Shown here in pieces: positions 1 to 5,513 of a stretch of DNA of 5,741 nucleotides (within the stretch, counting starts at the first letter, position 1; the number at the start of each line of letters is the position of its first letter). The stretch is from DATFJC01 sp035269445 (GTDB lineage Bacteria > Patescibacteriota > Patescibacteriia > UBA2591 > UBA6264). The notes under the pieces are model-generated. The model had not been told where the DNA came from. It saw nothing but the letters and a program-made list of their open reading frames with translations, and did not search any database. Location of the stretch: assembly GCA_035269445.1 (NCBI GenBank), contig DATFJC010000039.1:1-5741 (forward strand). The letters are read 5' to 3'. Both the position numbers and the translations under genes were made by a program.

Positions 1-137
1 GAGTGAAAGTGTCACGCTCTAATTCTAACGTAGCAACAAAAAAACGTCAACATATAAATATTCAAACAAGACACGTTAATGGTAAAAAGGTTAAAATTTG
101 TACCAAGTGTTTGAAAACCCTGAAAAAGGAAAAATAA
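1..137 (+). CDS. rpmB: 50S ribosomal protein L28, C-terminal fragment (5' end outside window)
   Basis: L28 is a small structural protein of the large ribosomal subunit. Only the last 44 complete codons are present: the reading frame runs from base 3 to a TAA at 135-137, and the start lies before the window. Visible L28 features are VKVSRSNSNVATKKRQ, matching the conserved stretch in which a Ser/His-Asn run is followed by a Thr-Lys-Arg-Arg-like block, and a basic C-terminus with ICTKCLK. The CxxC (bases 99-110) is what one expects of the second half of the zinc-binding form of L28, whose first CxxC would be near the missing N-terminus. The tRNA gene begins 24 bp downstream with no clear terminator between, so the two may be cotranscribed. 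The fragment is short, but the pattern is characteristic. Confidence 0.85.
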   Translation, partial: VKVSRSNSNVATKKRQHINIQTRHVNGKKVKICTKCLKTLKKEK

Positions 138-161
138 ATAATTTTTTTAACTCGGTTGAAC

Positions 162-239
162 CGGGGTGTGGCCTAGTCCGGTTTAAGGCGCTACTCTGGG
201 GGAGTAGAGATTTCGCGGGTTCAAATCCCGCCACCCCGA
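162..239 (+). tRNA. tRNA-Pro (anticodon GGG)
   Basis: A complete cloverleaf can be folded by hand. The acceptor stem is CGGGGTG (162-168) with CACCCCG (232-238), and the discriminator is A239. The D stem is GCCT (171-174) with AGGC (186-189). The anticodon stem is CTACT (191-195) with AGTAG (203-207), around loop CTGGGGG, which puts anticodon GGG at 198-200 with G37 after it. The T stem is GCGGG (215-219) with CCCGC (227-231), around loop TTCAAAT. First base C1 paired to G72, with A73, is the usual identity set of bacterial tRNA-Pro, which supports the anticodon reading. The 3' CCA is not encoded (ACTTT follows), so a CCA-adding enzyme must supply it. The variable region counts as 7 nt (208-214), longer than the usual 4-5. 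It should read CCC and CCU codons. Confidence 0.93.
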
Positions 240-261
240 CTTTGTAATTTTTATATTTGTT

Positions 262-1290
262 ATGAAAGATTTGGTTACAAAAATAAAAGAAATTAAATCC
301 CAAGCTTTTGAAAAAATTAAAAAAGCTCAAAATCAAAAGGGTCTTGAAAATATTTGGAGAGAATTTTTAGGTAGGAAAAAGGGTGGTTTAAATAATATTT
401 TAAAAGGTATTAAAGATTTACCTAAAGATGATCGTCCTAAAATTGGCGCTTTGGCTAATAAGGTTAAGTCTGAGATTGAAAGAGAAATACAAAACAAAGA
501 GACTGATTTTAAAACACAGAATCAAGATGAAAATAATGATTTTGATCCTACTCTGCCAAGTGAATCAATTGACTTTGGCCACTTTAATCCCCTGACCAGT
601 GTTAAAAGAGAAGTAGAAGACATTTTTTCTTCAATGGGCTATAGTATTGAACAAGGACCAGAGCTTGAAAAGGATTATTATAATTTTGAAGCCTTAAATA
701 TTCCGGAAGAACATCCGGCTCGTGATAGTCAAGATACATTTTTTGTTAAAGACTTTTCCAAGCTTGTAATGAGAACCCAAACCTCTGCAGCTCAGGTAAG
801 AATAATGGAAAAACAAGATCCACCTTTTAGATGTATTGTGCCAGGTAGATGTTTTAGAAATGAAGCCACTGATGCTTCTCATGAACATACTTTTTTTCAG
901 GTTGAAGGCATGGTGATAAATGAAAATATTTCAGTAGCTAATTTAATTTATACCTTAAAAAGTTTTTTAACTGCCTTTTTTAAAAAAGAAGCTAAGGTAA
1001 GGCTTAGGCCTGGGTTTTTTCCGTTTACAGAGCCTAGCTTTGAACTTGATTTTGGTTGTCCTTTTTGTCAGGGCAAAGGTTGCTCGGTTTGTCAAAAAAC
1101 TGGCTGGATAGAGCTTATTCCTTGTGGTATGGTCCATCCCAATGTTTTAAAAGCGGGCGGTATTAATTCTAACAAGTGGAAAGGTTTTGCTTTTGGTCTT
1201 GGAATGGATAGATTAGCAATGCTTAGATATAATATTGATGATATTCGTCTTTTTAGAAAAGGCGATTTAAGGTTTATCAAGCAATTTTAA
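262..1290 (+). CDS. pheS: Phenylalanine--tRNA ligase alpha subunit
   Basis: This is the catalytic class II subunit of the cytosolic alpha2beta2 phenylalanyl-tRNA synthetase, which charges tRNA-Phe using ATP. At 342 residues it is the normal bacterial length. Residues 1-90 are charged and helical, as in the tRNA-contacting N-terminal coiled coil. The catalytic core follows: HPARDSQDTFF (151-161), motif 2 with GRCFRNEATDASHEHTFFQVEG (195-216), FPFTEPSFELDFG (253-265), GMVHPNVL (289-296), and motif 3 GFAFGLGMDRLAML (308-321) with the class II arginine R317. A four-cysteine knuckle, C266/C269/C274/C277, also occurs in some Gram-positive PheS proteins and could bind zinc. The ATG is 22 bp after the tRNA, has no Shine-Dalgarno motif, and leaves the family N-terminus complete. 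pheT, normally next in the operon, is absent; a terminator hairpin follows. The beta subunit must be encoded elsewhere. Confidence 0.97.
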   Translation: MKDLVTKIKEIKSQAFEKIKKAQNQKGLENIWREFLGRKKGGLNNILKGIKDLPKDDRPKIGALANKVKSEIEREIQNKETDFKTQNQDENNDFDPTLPSESIDFGHFNPLTSVKREVEDIFSSMGYSIEQGPELEKDYYNFEALNIPEEHPARDSQDTFFVKDFSKLVMRTQTSAAQVRIMEKQDPPFRCIVPGRCFRNEATDASHEHTFFQVEGMVINENISVANLIYTLKSFLTAFFKKEAKVRLRPGFFPFTEPSFELDFGCPFCQGKGCSVCQKTGWIELIPCGMVHPNVLKAGGINSNKWKGFAFGLGMDRLAMLRYNIDDIRLFRKGDLRFIKQF

Positions 1291-1347
1291 AATTAAAAAA
1301 TATTATATATTTTATAAAGCTCTTGTTTAAAACTTTTATATAATAAA

Positions 1348-1381
1348 AAAATAGGATGATTTAATTTAATCATCCTATTTT
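1348..1381. terminator. Bidirectional intrinsic terminator between convergent pheS and smpB
   Basis: The arm at 1348-1361 (AAAATAGGATGATT) pairs perfectly with 1368-1381 (AATCATCCTATTTT), giving 14 bp around a 6-nt loop (1362-1367). On the + strand the stem is followed by a T-rich stretch, which suits termination of pheS 58 bp after its stop. On the - strand the A run at 1345-1350 becomes a U tract, which suits termination of smpB 11 bp after its stop. The stem is mostly A/T with a GG/CC core. That is modest in strength, but both position and shape are right. Confidence 0.8.
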
Positions 1382-1391
1382 ATATTTTAAA

Positions 1392-1844
1392 TTAGTATTG
1401 TTTTAAGTGGCGCTTAATTTTTCCTTGAATCTCTCTTTTTTTAATTGCTTGCCTTTTGTCCTGTTTTTTCTTGCCTTTGGCAATTCCTATCTCTAACTTT
1501 ATAATGCCTGACTTTGAATACATTTTTAAAGGAATAACTGAGACGCCTCTTTGTTTTATCTTGCCTATGAGACTATTTATTTCTTTTCTTTTTAATAAAA
1601 GTTTTTTAGGGCGAGTGGGGTTATAGTCTTTGCCTTGATTAGCTGGTTTATAGGGGCCAATATGTAGATTTATAACATAGGCTTCATTTTTTTTATTTAT
1701 ATTAACATAGCCACCCTTAAGGCTGACGTTTCCCATTTTAGCAGACTTAACCTCGGGGCCAGTTAATGCAATTCCAGCTTCAAGCTTATCAAGTATTTTA
1801 TAATCATGGTATGCTTTTTTATTTTTAGTTATAATATTGGACAT
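1392..1844 (-). CDS. smpB: SsrA-binding protein SmpB (trans-translation)
   Basis: SmpB binds tmRNA (ssrA) and brings it to ribosomes stalled on mRNAs lacking a stop codon, so that the nascent peptide is tagged and the ribosome recycled. The product is 150 residues, the usual length. Family signatures in order are NKKAYHDYKILDKLEAGIALTG (8-29), LTGPEVKSAK (27-36; most homologues have TGTEVKS, so P30 is a mild variant), HIGPY (61-65), NPTRPKKLLLKRKEI (75-89), PLKMYSKSG (105-113), and AKGKKKQDKRQAIKKRE (122-138). The last leads into the basic C-terminal tail, which in known SmpB occupies the mRNA channel. The gene converges on pheS, sharing a terminator, and diverges from the glycosyltransferase across a repeat array. 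No Shine-Dalgarno motif precedes the ATG. The tmRNA gene itself is not in this window. Confidence 0.96.
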   Translation of the reverse strand: MSNIITKNKKAYHDYKILDKLEAGIALTGPEVKSAKMGNVSLKGGYVNINKKNEAYVINLHIGPYKPANQGKDYNPTRPKKLLLKRKEINSLIGKIKQRGVSVIPLKMYSKSGIIKLEIGIAKGKKKQDKRQAIKKREIQGKIKRHLKQY

Positions 1845-1872
1845 AAATATAAACTTATCTTATAATAAAAAT

Positions 1873-1970
1873 ATGGTTTTTATTTAGATCTAATAAAACA
1901 TGGTTTTTATTTAGATCTAATAAAACATGGTTTTTATTTAGATCTAATAAAATATGGTTTTTATTTAGAT
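1873..1970. repeat. 27-bp tandem repeat array in the smpB/glycosyltransferase divergent intergenic region
   Basis: Units begin at 1873, 1900 and 1927. A fourth, partial copy begins at 1954 and keeps its first 17 bases before diverging. Each unit opens with ATGGTTTTTATTTAGAT and continues CTAATAAAAC. The third copy ends in T rather than C, and the first is preceded by a degraded copy of the unit's end (about 1863-1872). The three full copies each contain the perfect palindrome TTAGATCTAA (1884-1893, 1911-1920, 1938-1947), so the dyads are 27 bp apart, about 2.5 helical turns. The copies are head to tail without spacers, which rules out CRISPR. The array takes up more than half of the 179 bp between two divergent genes. 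Function is unknown: it could be a cluster of protein-binding sites, a variable-number repeat, or a replication-slippage product. Confidence 0.9.
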
Positions 1971-2023
1971 TCTTAATGTTAGTATAACATATTAAACATT
2001 AATTTAAATACCTTTAAAAAATT

Positions 2024-3175
2024 ATGAGAATTGGAATTGATTGTAGAACAATTTTAAATCCTGATAAAGGGGAAGAGGCAGGAGTGGGCCACTATAGCTA
2101 TCAATTGGTAAGACACCTTTTAAGTCTTAACAAAAAAGATACTTTTGTTTTATTTTTTGATAGATCAGTAGAAGATAGGCGTTTAGAAAAATTTAATCAG
2201 GATAATATAGAAATTAAATTTTTCCCTTTTGTTAAGTATGAAAGATTCATGCCAGAGCGTTATAGGCATTTTTTAATTGCAGCTACCATTAATTCAAAAC
2301 ACTTAGATGTTTTTTTCTCTCCCATTCCTAGGGTTCCTCAGTCTTACAATGGTAAGAGTTTGGTTACGGTTCACGATTTATCTATGTTACGTTTCCCAGA
2401 TCTTTTTTCTAAAAAAGAACTTTTAAAACTAAAAACACAAATTCCTGATTCATTAAAACAGGCTGAAAAAATTATTGCTGTATCTCGTTTTACTGCCAAT
2501 GAAATTAAAAAACATTTTAATATACCTTTAAAAAAAATAAAGGTTATTCACAATGGCATAGATAAAAGATTTTTTAATAAGGTTTCTGAGTCTTCAATCA
2601 AGGCATTTAAAAAAGACTATGGCATAAAAGGCGATTATATACTATTTTTAGGCACAATAGATCCTAGAAAAAACATTGCCCGTCTTATTGATGGATATGA
2701 GTATTTAAGGAAAAATATTTTTAAAGATAAAAATTATAAGTTAGTTTTAGCTGGAGCTAAAGGAGCAGAAGTGGCTCAAATAGAAAGAAAAATTAAATTT
2801 TCAGATTATAAAAAAGATATTATTTTGCCTGGTTATATTCCTGCTAAAGATTTAGGTGCACTTTTTAAAGGAGCTAGTCTTTTTGTTTTCCCTTCCCTAT
2901 ATGAAGGTTTTGGCATTCCCCCTTTAGAGGCTATGGCCAAGGGTGTCCCTACTGTAGCTAGCAATATAGCGCCTGTAAAAGAAGTAGTTGGTAAAGAAAT
3001 TTTAAAATTTAATCCTAAAAATTCTACTGATATTGCAAAAAAGATGGCAGAAGTTTTGAAAAATAAAGAAAAACAAAAACAAACAATTGAAAAGGGGATA
3101 GAGATTGCCAAAGAGTTTAGTTGGGAAAAATGCGCTAAGTCTACTTTAAAAGTCTTGCAAGATATAGCTAACTAG
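2024..3175 (+). CDS. GT4-family (GT-B fold) glycosyltransferase, group 1
   Basis: This is a predicted cytoplasmic or membrane-peripheral enzyme that moves a sugar from a nucleotide-sugar donor to an acceptor, most likely in surface glycan or glycolipid synthesis. The exact sugars cannot be read from sequence. Its 383 residues are typical for the family. The N-terminal acceptor domain (about 1-185) has a glycine loop EAGVGHYS (18-25), VTVHDLS (114-120) and IAVSRFTANEIKKHF (151-165). VIHNGID (174-180) leads into the donor domain. There FLGTIDPRKN (208-217) carries the basic residues expected to contact donor phosphate, and SLYEGFGIPPLEAM (291-304) holds the E-x7-E motif, E294 and E302, typical of retaining GT4 enzymes. 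It resembles mannosyl- or rhamnosyltransferase-like GT4 proteins with the DPRKN signature. No signal peptide or membrane segment is evident. It stands alone: no other glycan gene is adjacent. Confidence 0.92.
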   Translation: MRIGIDCRTILNPDKGEEAGVGHYSYQLVRHLLSLNKKDTFVLFFDRSVEDRRLEKFNQDNIEIKFFPFVKYERFMPERYRHFLIAATINSKHLDVFFSPIPRVPQSYNGKSLVTVHDLSMLRFPDLFSKKELLKLKTQIPDSLKQAEKIIAVSRFTANEIKKHFNIPLKKIKVIHNGIDKRFFNKVSESSIKAFKKDYGIKGDYILFLGTIDPRKNIARLIDGYEYLRKNIFKDKNYKLVLAGAKGAEVAQIERKIKFSDYKKDIILPGYIPAKDLGALFKGASLFVFPSLYEGFGIPPLEAMAKGVPTVASNIAPVKEVVGKEILKFNPKNSTDIAKKMAEVLKNKEKQKQTIEKGIEIAKEFSWEKCAKSTLKVLQDIAN

Positions 3176-3199
3176 TTATAATTATATTTAGGTCGTAAG

Positions 3200-3228
3200 T
3201 TGTAATAAGTTATATTAATTAATTTAAT
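3200..3228 (+). promoter_or_regulatory. Candidate sigma-70-type promoter for the 3242-ileS gene cluster
   Basis: TTGTAA (3200-3205; 4 of 6 to TTGACA) and TTTAAT (3223-3228; 5 of 6 to TATAAT) are 17 bp apart. Transcription would start near 3235, only a few bases before the ATG at 3242, giving an almost leaderless mRNA. That would fit the absence of a Shine-Dalgarno motif. In DNA this rich in A and T such matches arise easily by chance, so the call is weak. Confidence 0.25.
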
Positions 3229-3241
3229 TATAAAATTTTAT

Positions 3242-3760
3242 ATGTCAGAACAAATGCATTCTAGTAATTCTGTCTCAGCTCAAGGCAGTAATTTTTCTCA
3301 TTCCAAGAAAAAAGGGCTAGCTTTTTTAATTATCGGTATTATTGTTTTATTGGCTGTAGCTTCTTTCTTGGTTGTAACTATTTTATCTTCAACAGAAACC
3401 GCTGAAAATTGGCAAGCTGTTTCTTTAACCAATGGTAGAACTTATTTTGGGCAAATAGTCAAAGAAAGTTCAGATAAAATTGTTTTAGAAGATGTTTATT
3501 ATTTTCAGGTTAATCAGGTACAAAATCAAGAAGGCCAAGCTCAACCTCAGATTTCTTTGCAAAACATTCAAAACGAAATGCATGGCCCAACCAACAAAAT
3601 GGAGATTAACAAAGAGCATGTTTTATTTGTTGAAGAGTTAAGTGACAACTCTCAGGTTTTAACTGCCTTACGTCAACAGCAAGCTGGTACTGGATTTCAA
3701 CAAATGCCAAGTCAACAAGCTCCTCAAGCACCACAACAAAACACTAATCCACAACAATAA
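3242..3760 (+). CDS. Hypothetical single-pass membrane protein with Sm/SH3-like segment and Gln/Pro-rich tail
   Basis: I do not recognise a named family. The 172 residues divide into four parts. Residues 1-24 are a polar N-terminus rich in Ser and ending in KKK. Residues 25-49 form one strongly hydrophobic helix (GLAFLIIGIIVLLAVASFLVVTI), giving an N-in, C-out topology by the positive-inside rule. Residues 55-135 are a compact domain, and residues 145-172 are a low-complexity tail with 12 Gln and 4 Pro. The domain includes AVSLTNGRTYFGQIVKES (59-76) followed by DKIVLEDVYYF (78-88). This alternation of strand, Asn-Gly turn, G and V-L-E-D-V resembles the Sm1 motif of Sm/LSm proteins or a small SH3-like barrel; that is a resemblance only. 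The gene is 13 bp upstream of another anchored exoprotein, so the two probably work together at the cell surface. No Shine-Dalgarno motif is seen. Confidence 0.8.
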   Translation: MSEQMHSSNSVSAQGSNFSHSKKKGLAFLIIGIIVLLAVASFLVVTILSSTETAENWQAVSLTNGRTYFGQIVKESSDKIVLEDVYYFQVNQVQNQEGQAQPQISLQNIQNEMHGPTNKMEINKEHVLFVEELSDNSQVLTALRQQQAGTGFQQMPSQQAPQAPQQNTNPQQ

Positions 3761-3773
3761 TTAAAAATTAATT

Positions 3774-5498
3774 GTGAAAAATAATATAAAGTCAAAAGAA
3801 AAGGCTTTTAGCTTTTTTGGTTGGATTTTTATTTTACTTATTTTTATTATAGTTACTAGTATTTTAAGTATCTTTTTTTTAGATAAACCAGAAACTTTAT
3901 CTGGTGACAAAGATATTGAATTTTGGCTTTATCGACATAGCCCGCAAGTTACCGGAGAAAAACATTCTTATTATGTTTTTGTTAGGAATGACAGTGGCCA
4001 AGATCTAGAAGATGTTCAAATTAATATTGACTTTCCTTCAGGTTTTAACCTAATTTCAAGTGAAATAAATTGTCAGGAAACAAATGGCAATTGTAGCTGG
4101 GAAATTGATAAAATTAAAAAAGGTACTTTGTTTGATTTAGAATTTACTGGTAAGCTTTTTGGAGCGCCTGAGAAAAAATATTTTAACGGTGGTCTTAATT
4201 TTCATTTACAAGGGTTTAGTTCTAGGTTTTACAAAAGCTTTGAAAACAATGTTCTTTTAAATTCACCTATTAATTTAAAATGGGAAATTCCCCAAAAAGC
4301 AGGTTTGGGTGAAAAGATAGAATCAAGTATTTACTTAGATAATGACGGTAAAAGCATTTTGCCAATTACTAGGTTAAGGGTAGAATTTCCAGAAGATTTT
4401 ATTGTCCAAGCATATAAGAGTGAAGATCCTGACATAACAGGTCAATTAAAAGAAGACTATTTTTATTGGGACATTAATGATCTAAACTTTAGGGGTGAAA
4501 AAAAATTAACCTTTTCTGGGTTTTTTAAAAATGCTGATAAAAGGCAACATTTTTTTAAAGTTGAAGCCCTTATTCCCTTTGAAGAAAATAAATTTATCCA
4601 AAAAAGTGAAAAAAGGCCGGTTTTAATAGGTCAGGGGGTTGATATAAACTTAAAGGTTGCTGATAGTGAAAAAGGACCTATTATAGCAAAATGGGGTCAA
4701 ACTTTGCCCATAGATCTTTCTTATTACAATACCAATGATCAAAAAATTAAAGATTTAGAATTAGATGTAGACTTTCTGGGAGAAAAATACTTAAAAAACT
4801 CTCCGAATTTTAACTGGGAGATAGATACCTTAGATAAGGCTGATTTTATAGAAAAAAGTGGAGATTTAAATATTGTTTCAAGTTTAAACGCTTTAAAAAA
4901 TAATTTCAATCATAGTAAAATTAAATTAATTCCTAAAGCAAGGGGGAGATTTGAAAATTATTCTAATTTTTGGCAATTACAAGGAGAACCCATTGAAATT
5001 AAAATGTCTACTGATCTTTCTTTAAGAACTGGGGCAAGGTTTTATACTGACGAAGGCCTAAAAATTGGGCAAGGCCCAATTCCTATGAAGGTGGGATCAG
5101 AAACTAGACTTTGGATCTTCTGGAATCTTAAAAATACTACCAATGATTTAGAAAATATAGAAGTGAATACAAAATTACCGAAATTTGTAAATTGGACTGG
5201 TAATTTTGAGTCAAGCGTAGGAACTTTAAGTTATGATAAAGAGTCTCAAACTGTTTTTTGGAGAATTCCGGAATTAAAAGCTTTTAAGGGCGGGGCCCAT
5301 TCTTTAGTACAAGGAAAATTTGAATTATCAATTAGGCCTGAGCCAGATGATAAAGATAAGGTTTTGCCCCTAACTGGAGTTACCAGGGTTCGAGCTAAAG
5401 ATAATTTTTGTCAAAGTGAAGTTTTTGACTCTAGTCCTGGGCTAGATACTACTTTTGAAAGTGATCCCATGATTCAAGGTAGTGGAAAGGTTCAATAA
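3774..5498 (+). CDS. Hypothetical membrane-anchored extracytoplasmic protein with about four Ig-like beta repeats
   Basis: I recognise no named family. The start is GTG at 3774: the upstream frame is closed by TAA at 3762, and a later start would cut into the membrane helix. Of 574 residues, 12-36 form a single hydrophobic anchor after a basic N-terminus, so residues 37-574 should lie outside the membrane. This part looks like successive beta-sandwich units, roughly 46-163, 164-287, 288-413 and 414-560. Each recalls the Ig-like/DUF11-type pattern: a polar strand with Asn-Asp or Asn-Thr (VRNDSGQDLEDVQINIDFP at 70-88; LDNDGKSILPITRLRVEFP at 188-206; YNTNDQKIKDLELDVDF at 318-334; LKNTTNDLENIEVNTKLP at 452-469), then a Trp-containing strand (CSWEI, FYWDI, FNWEI, VFWRI). 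C100 and C107 in the first unit could form a disulfide. It sits 13 bp after the small anchored protein and 15 bp before ileS. Confidence 0.82.
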   Translation: MKNNIKSKEKAFSFFGWIFILLIFIIVTSILSIFFLDKPETLSGDKDIEFWLYRHSPQVTGEKHSYYVFVRNDSGQDLEDVQINIDFPSGFNLISSEINCQETNGNCSWEIDKIKKGTLFDLEFTGKLFGAPEKKYFNGGLNFHLQGFSSRFYKSFENNVLLNSPINLKWEIPQKAGLGEKIESSIYLDNDGKSILPITRLRVEFPEDFIVQAYKSEDPDITGQLKEDYFYWDINDLNFRGEKKLTFSGFFKNADKRQHFFKVEALIPFEENKFIQKSEKRPVLIGQGVDINLKVADSEKGPIIAKWGQTLPIDLSYYNTNDQKIKDLELDVDFLGEKYLKNSPNFNWEIDTLDKADFIEKSGDLNIVSSLNALKNNFNHSKIKLIPKARGRFENYSNFWQLQGEPIEIKMSTDLSLRTGARFYTDEGLKIGQGPIPMKVGSETRLWIFWNLKNTTNDLENIEVNTKLPKFVNWTGNFESSVGTLSYDKESQTVFWRIPELKAFKGGAHSLVQGKFELSIRPEPDDKDKVLPLTGVTRVRAKDNFCQSEVFDSSPGLDTTFESDPMIQGSGKVQ

Positions 5499-5513
5499 TT
5501 TATAATTTATTTT

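Noticed and set aside
91..336. 81-codon open frame on the - strand containing GVAGFEPA
   Set aside because: It runs antisense through the tRNA-Pro gene. The GVAGFEP-type peptide is the well-known false product of reading a tRNA T arm and acceptor stem backwards, and the frame also overlaps rpmB and pheS.
694..888. Open frame on the - strand inside pheS
   Set aside because: It lies wholly antisense to the conserved catalytic core of pheS, resembles no protein family, and is best explained as a coding shadow. The same applies to 1092-1280 in pheS and 2833-3111 in the glycosyltransferase gene.
1071..1110. Four-cysteine cluster in PheS as an unusual inserted zinc finger
   Set aside because: A CxxC-x4-CxxC at this place between the FPFTEPS and GMVHPNVL motifs is also found in other bacterial PheS proteins, so it is normal family variation rather than an insertion.
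1873..1970. CRISPR array or plasmid-type iteron origin
   Set aside because: There are no unique spacers, so it is not CRISPR. An iteron origin would need a replication initiator or DnaA boxes nearby, and neither is visible; the neighbours are smpB and a glycosyltransferase.
1960..1988. Possible promoter for the glycosyltransferase (TTTATT, 17 bp, TATAAC at 1983-1988)
   Set aside because: The -35 match is only three of six, and hits of this quality are expected by chance in sequence this A/T-rich.
1855..1995. - strand frame through the tandem repeats encoding a repeated nonapeptide (VLLDLNKNH)
   Set aside because: Because 27 is a multiple of three and one frame happens to lack stops, the array reads open for about 45 codons. 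There is no ATG, GTG or TTG at a usable position upstream in that frame and no ribosome-binding site, so I do not call a gene.
3169..3178. Palindrome TAACTAGTTA at the stop of the glycosyltransferase gene
   Set aside because: It has no loop, is short and weak, and no T tract follows, so it does not qualify as an intrinsic terminator.
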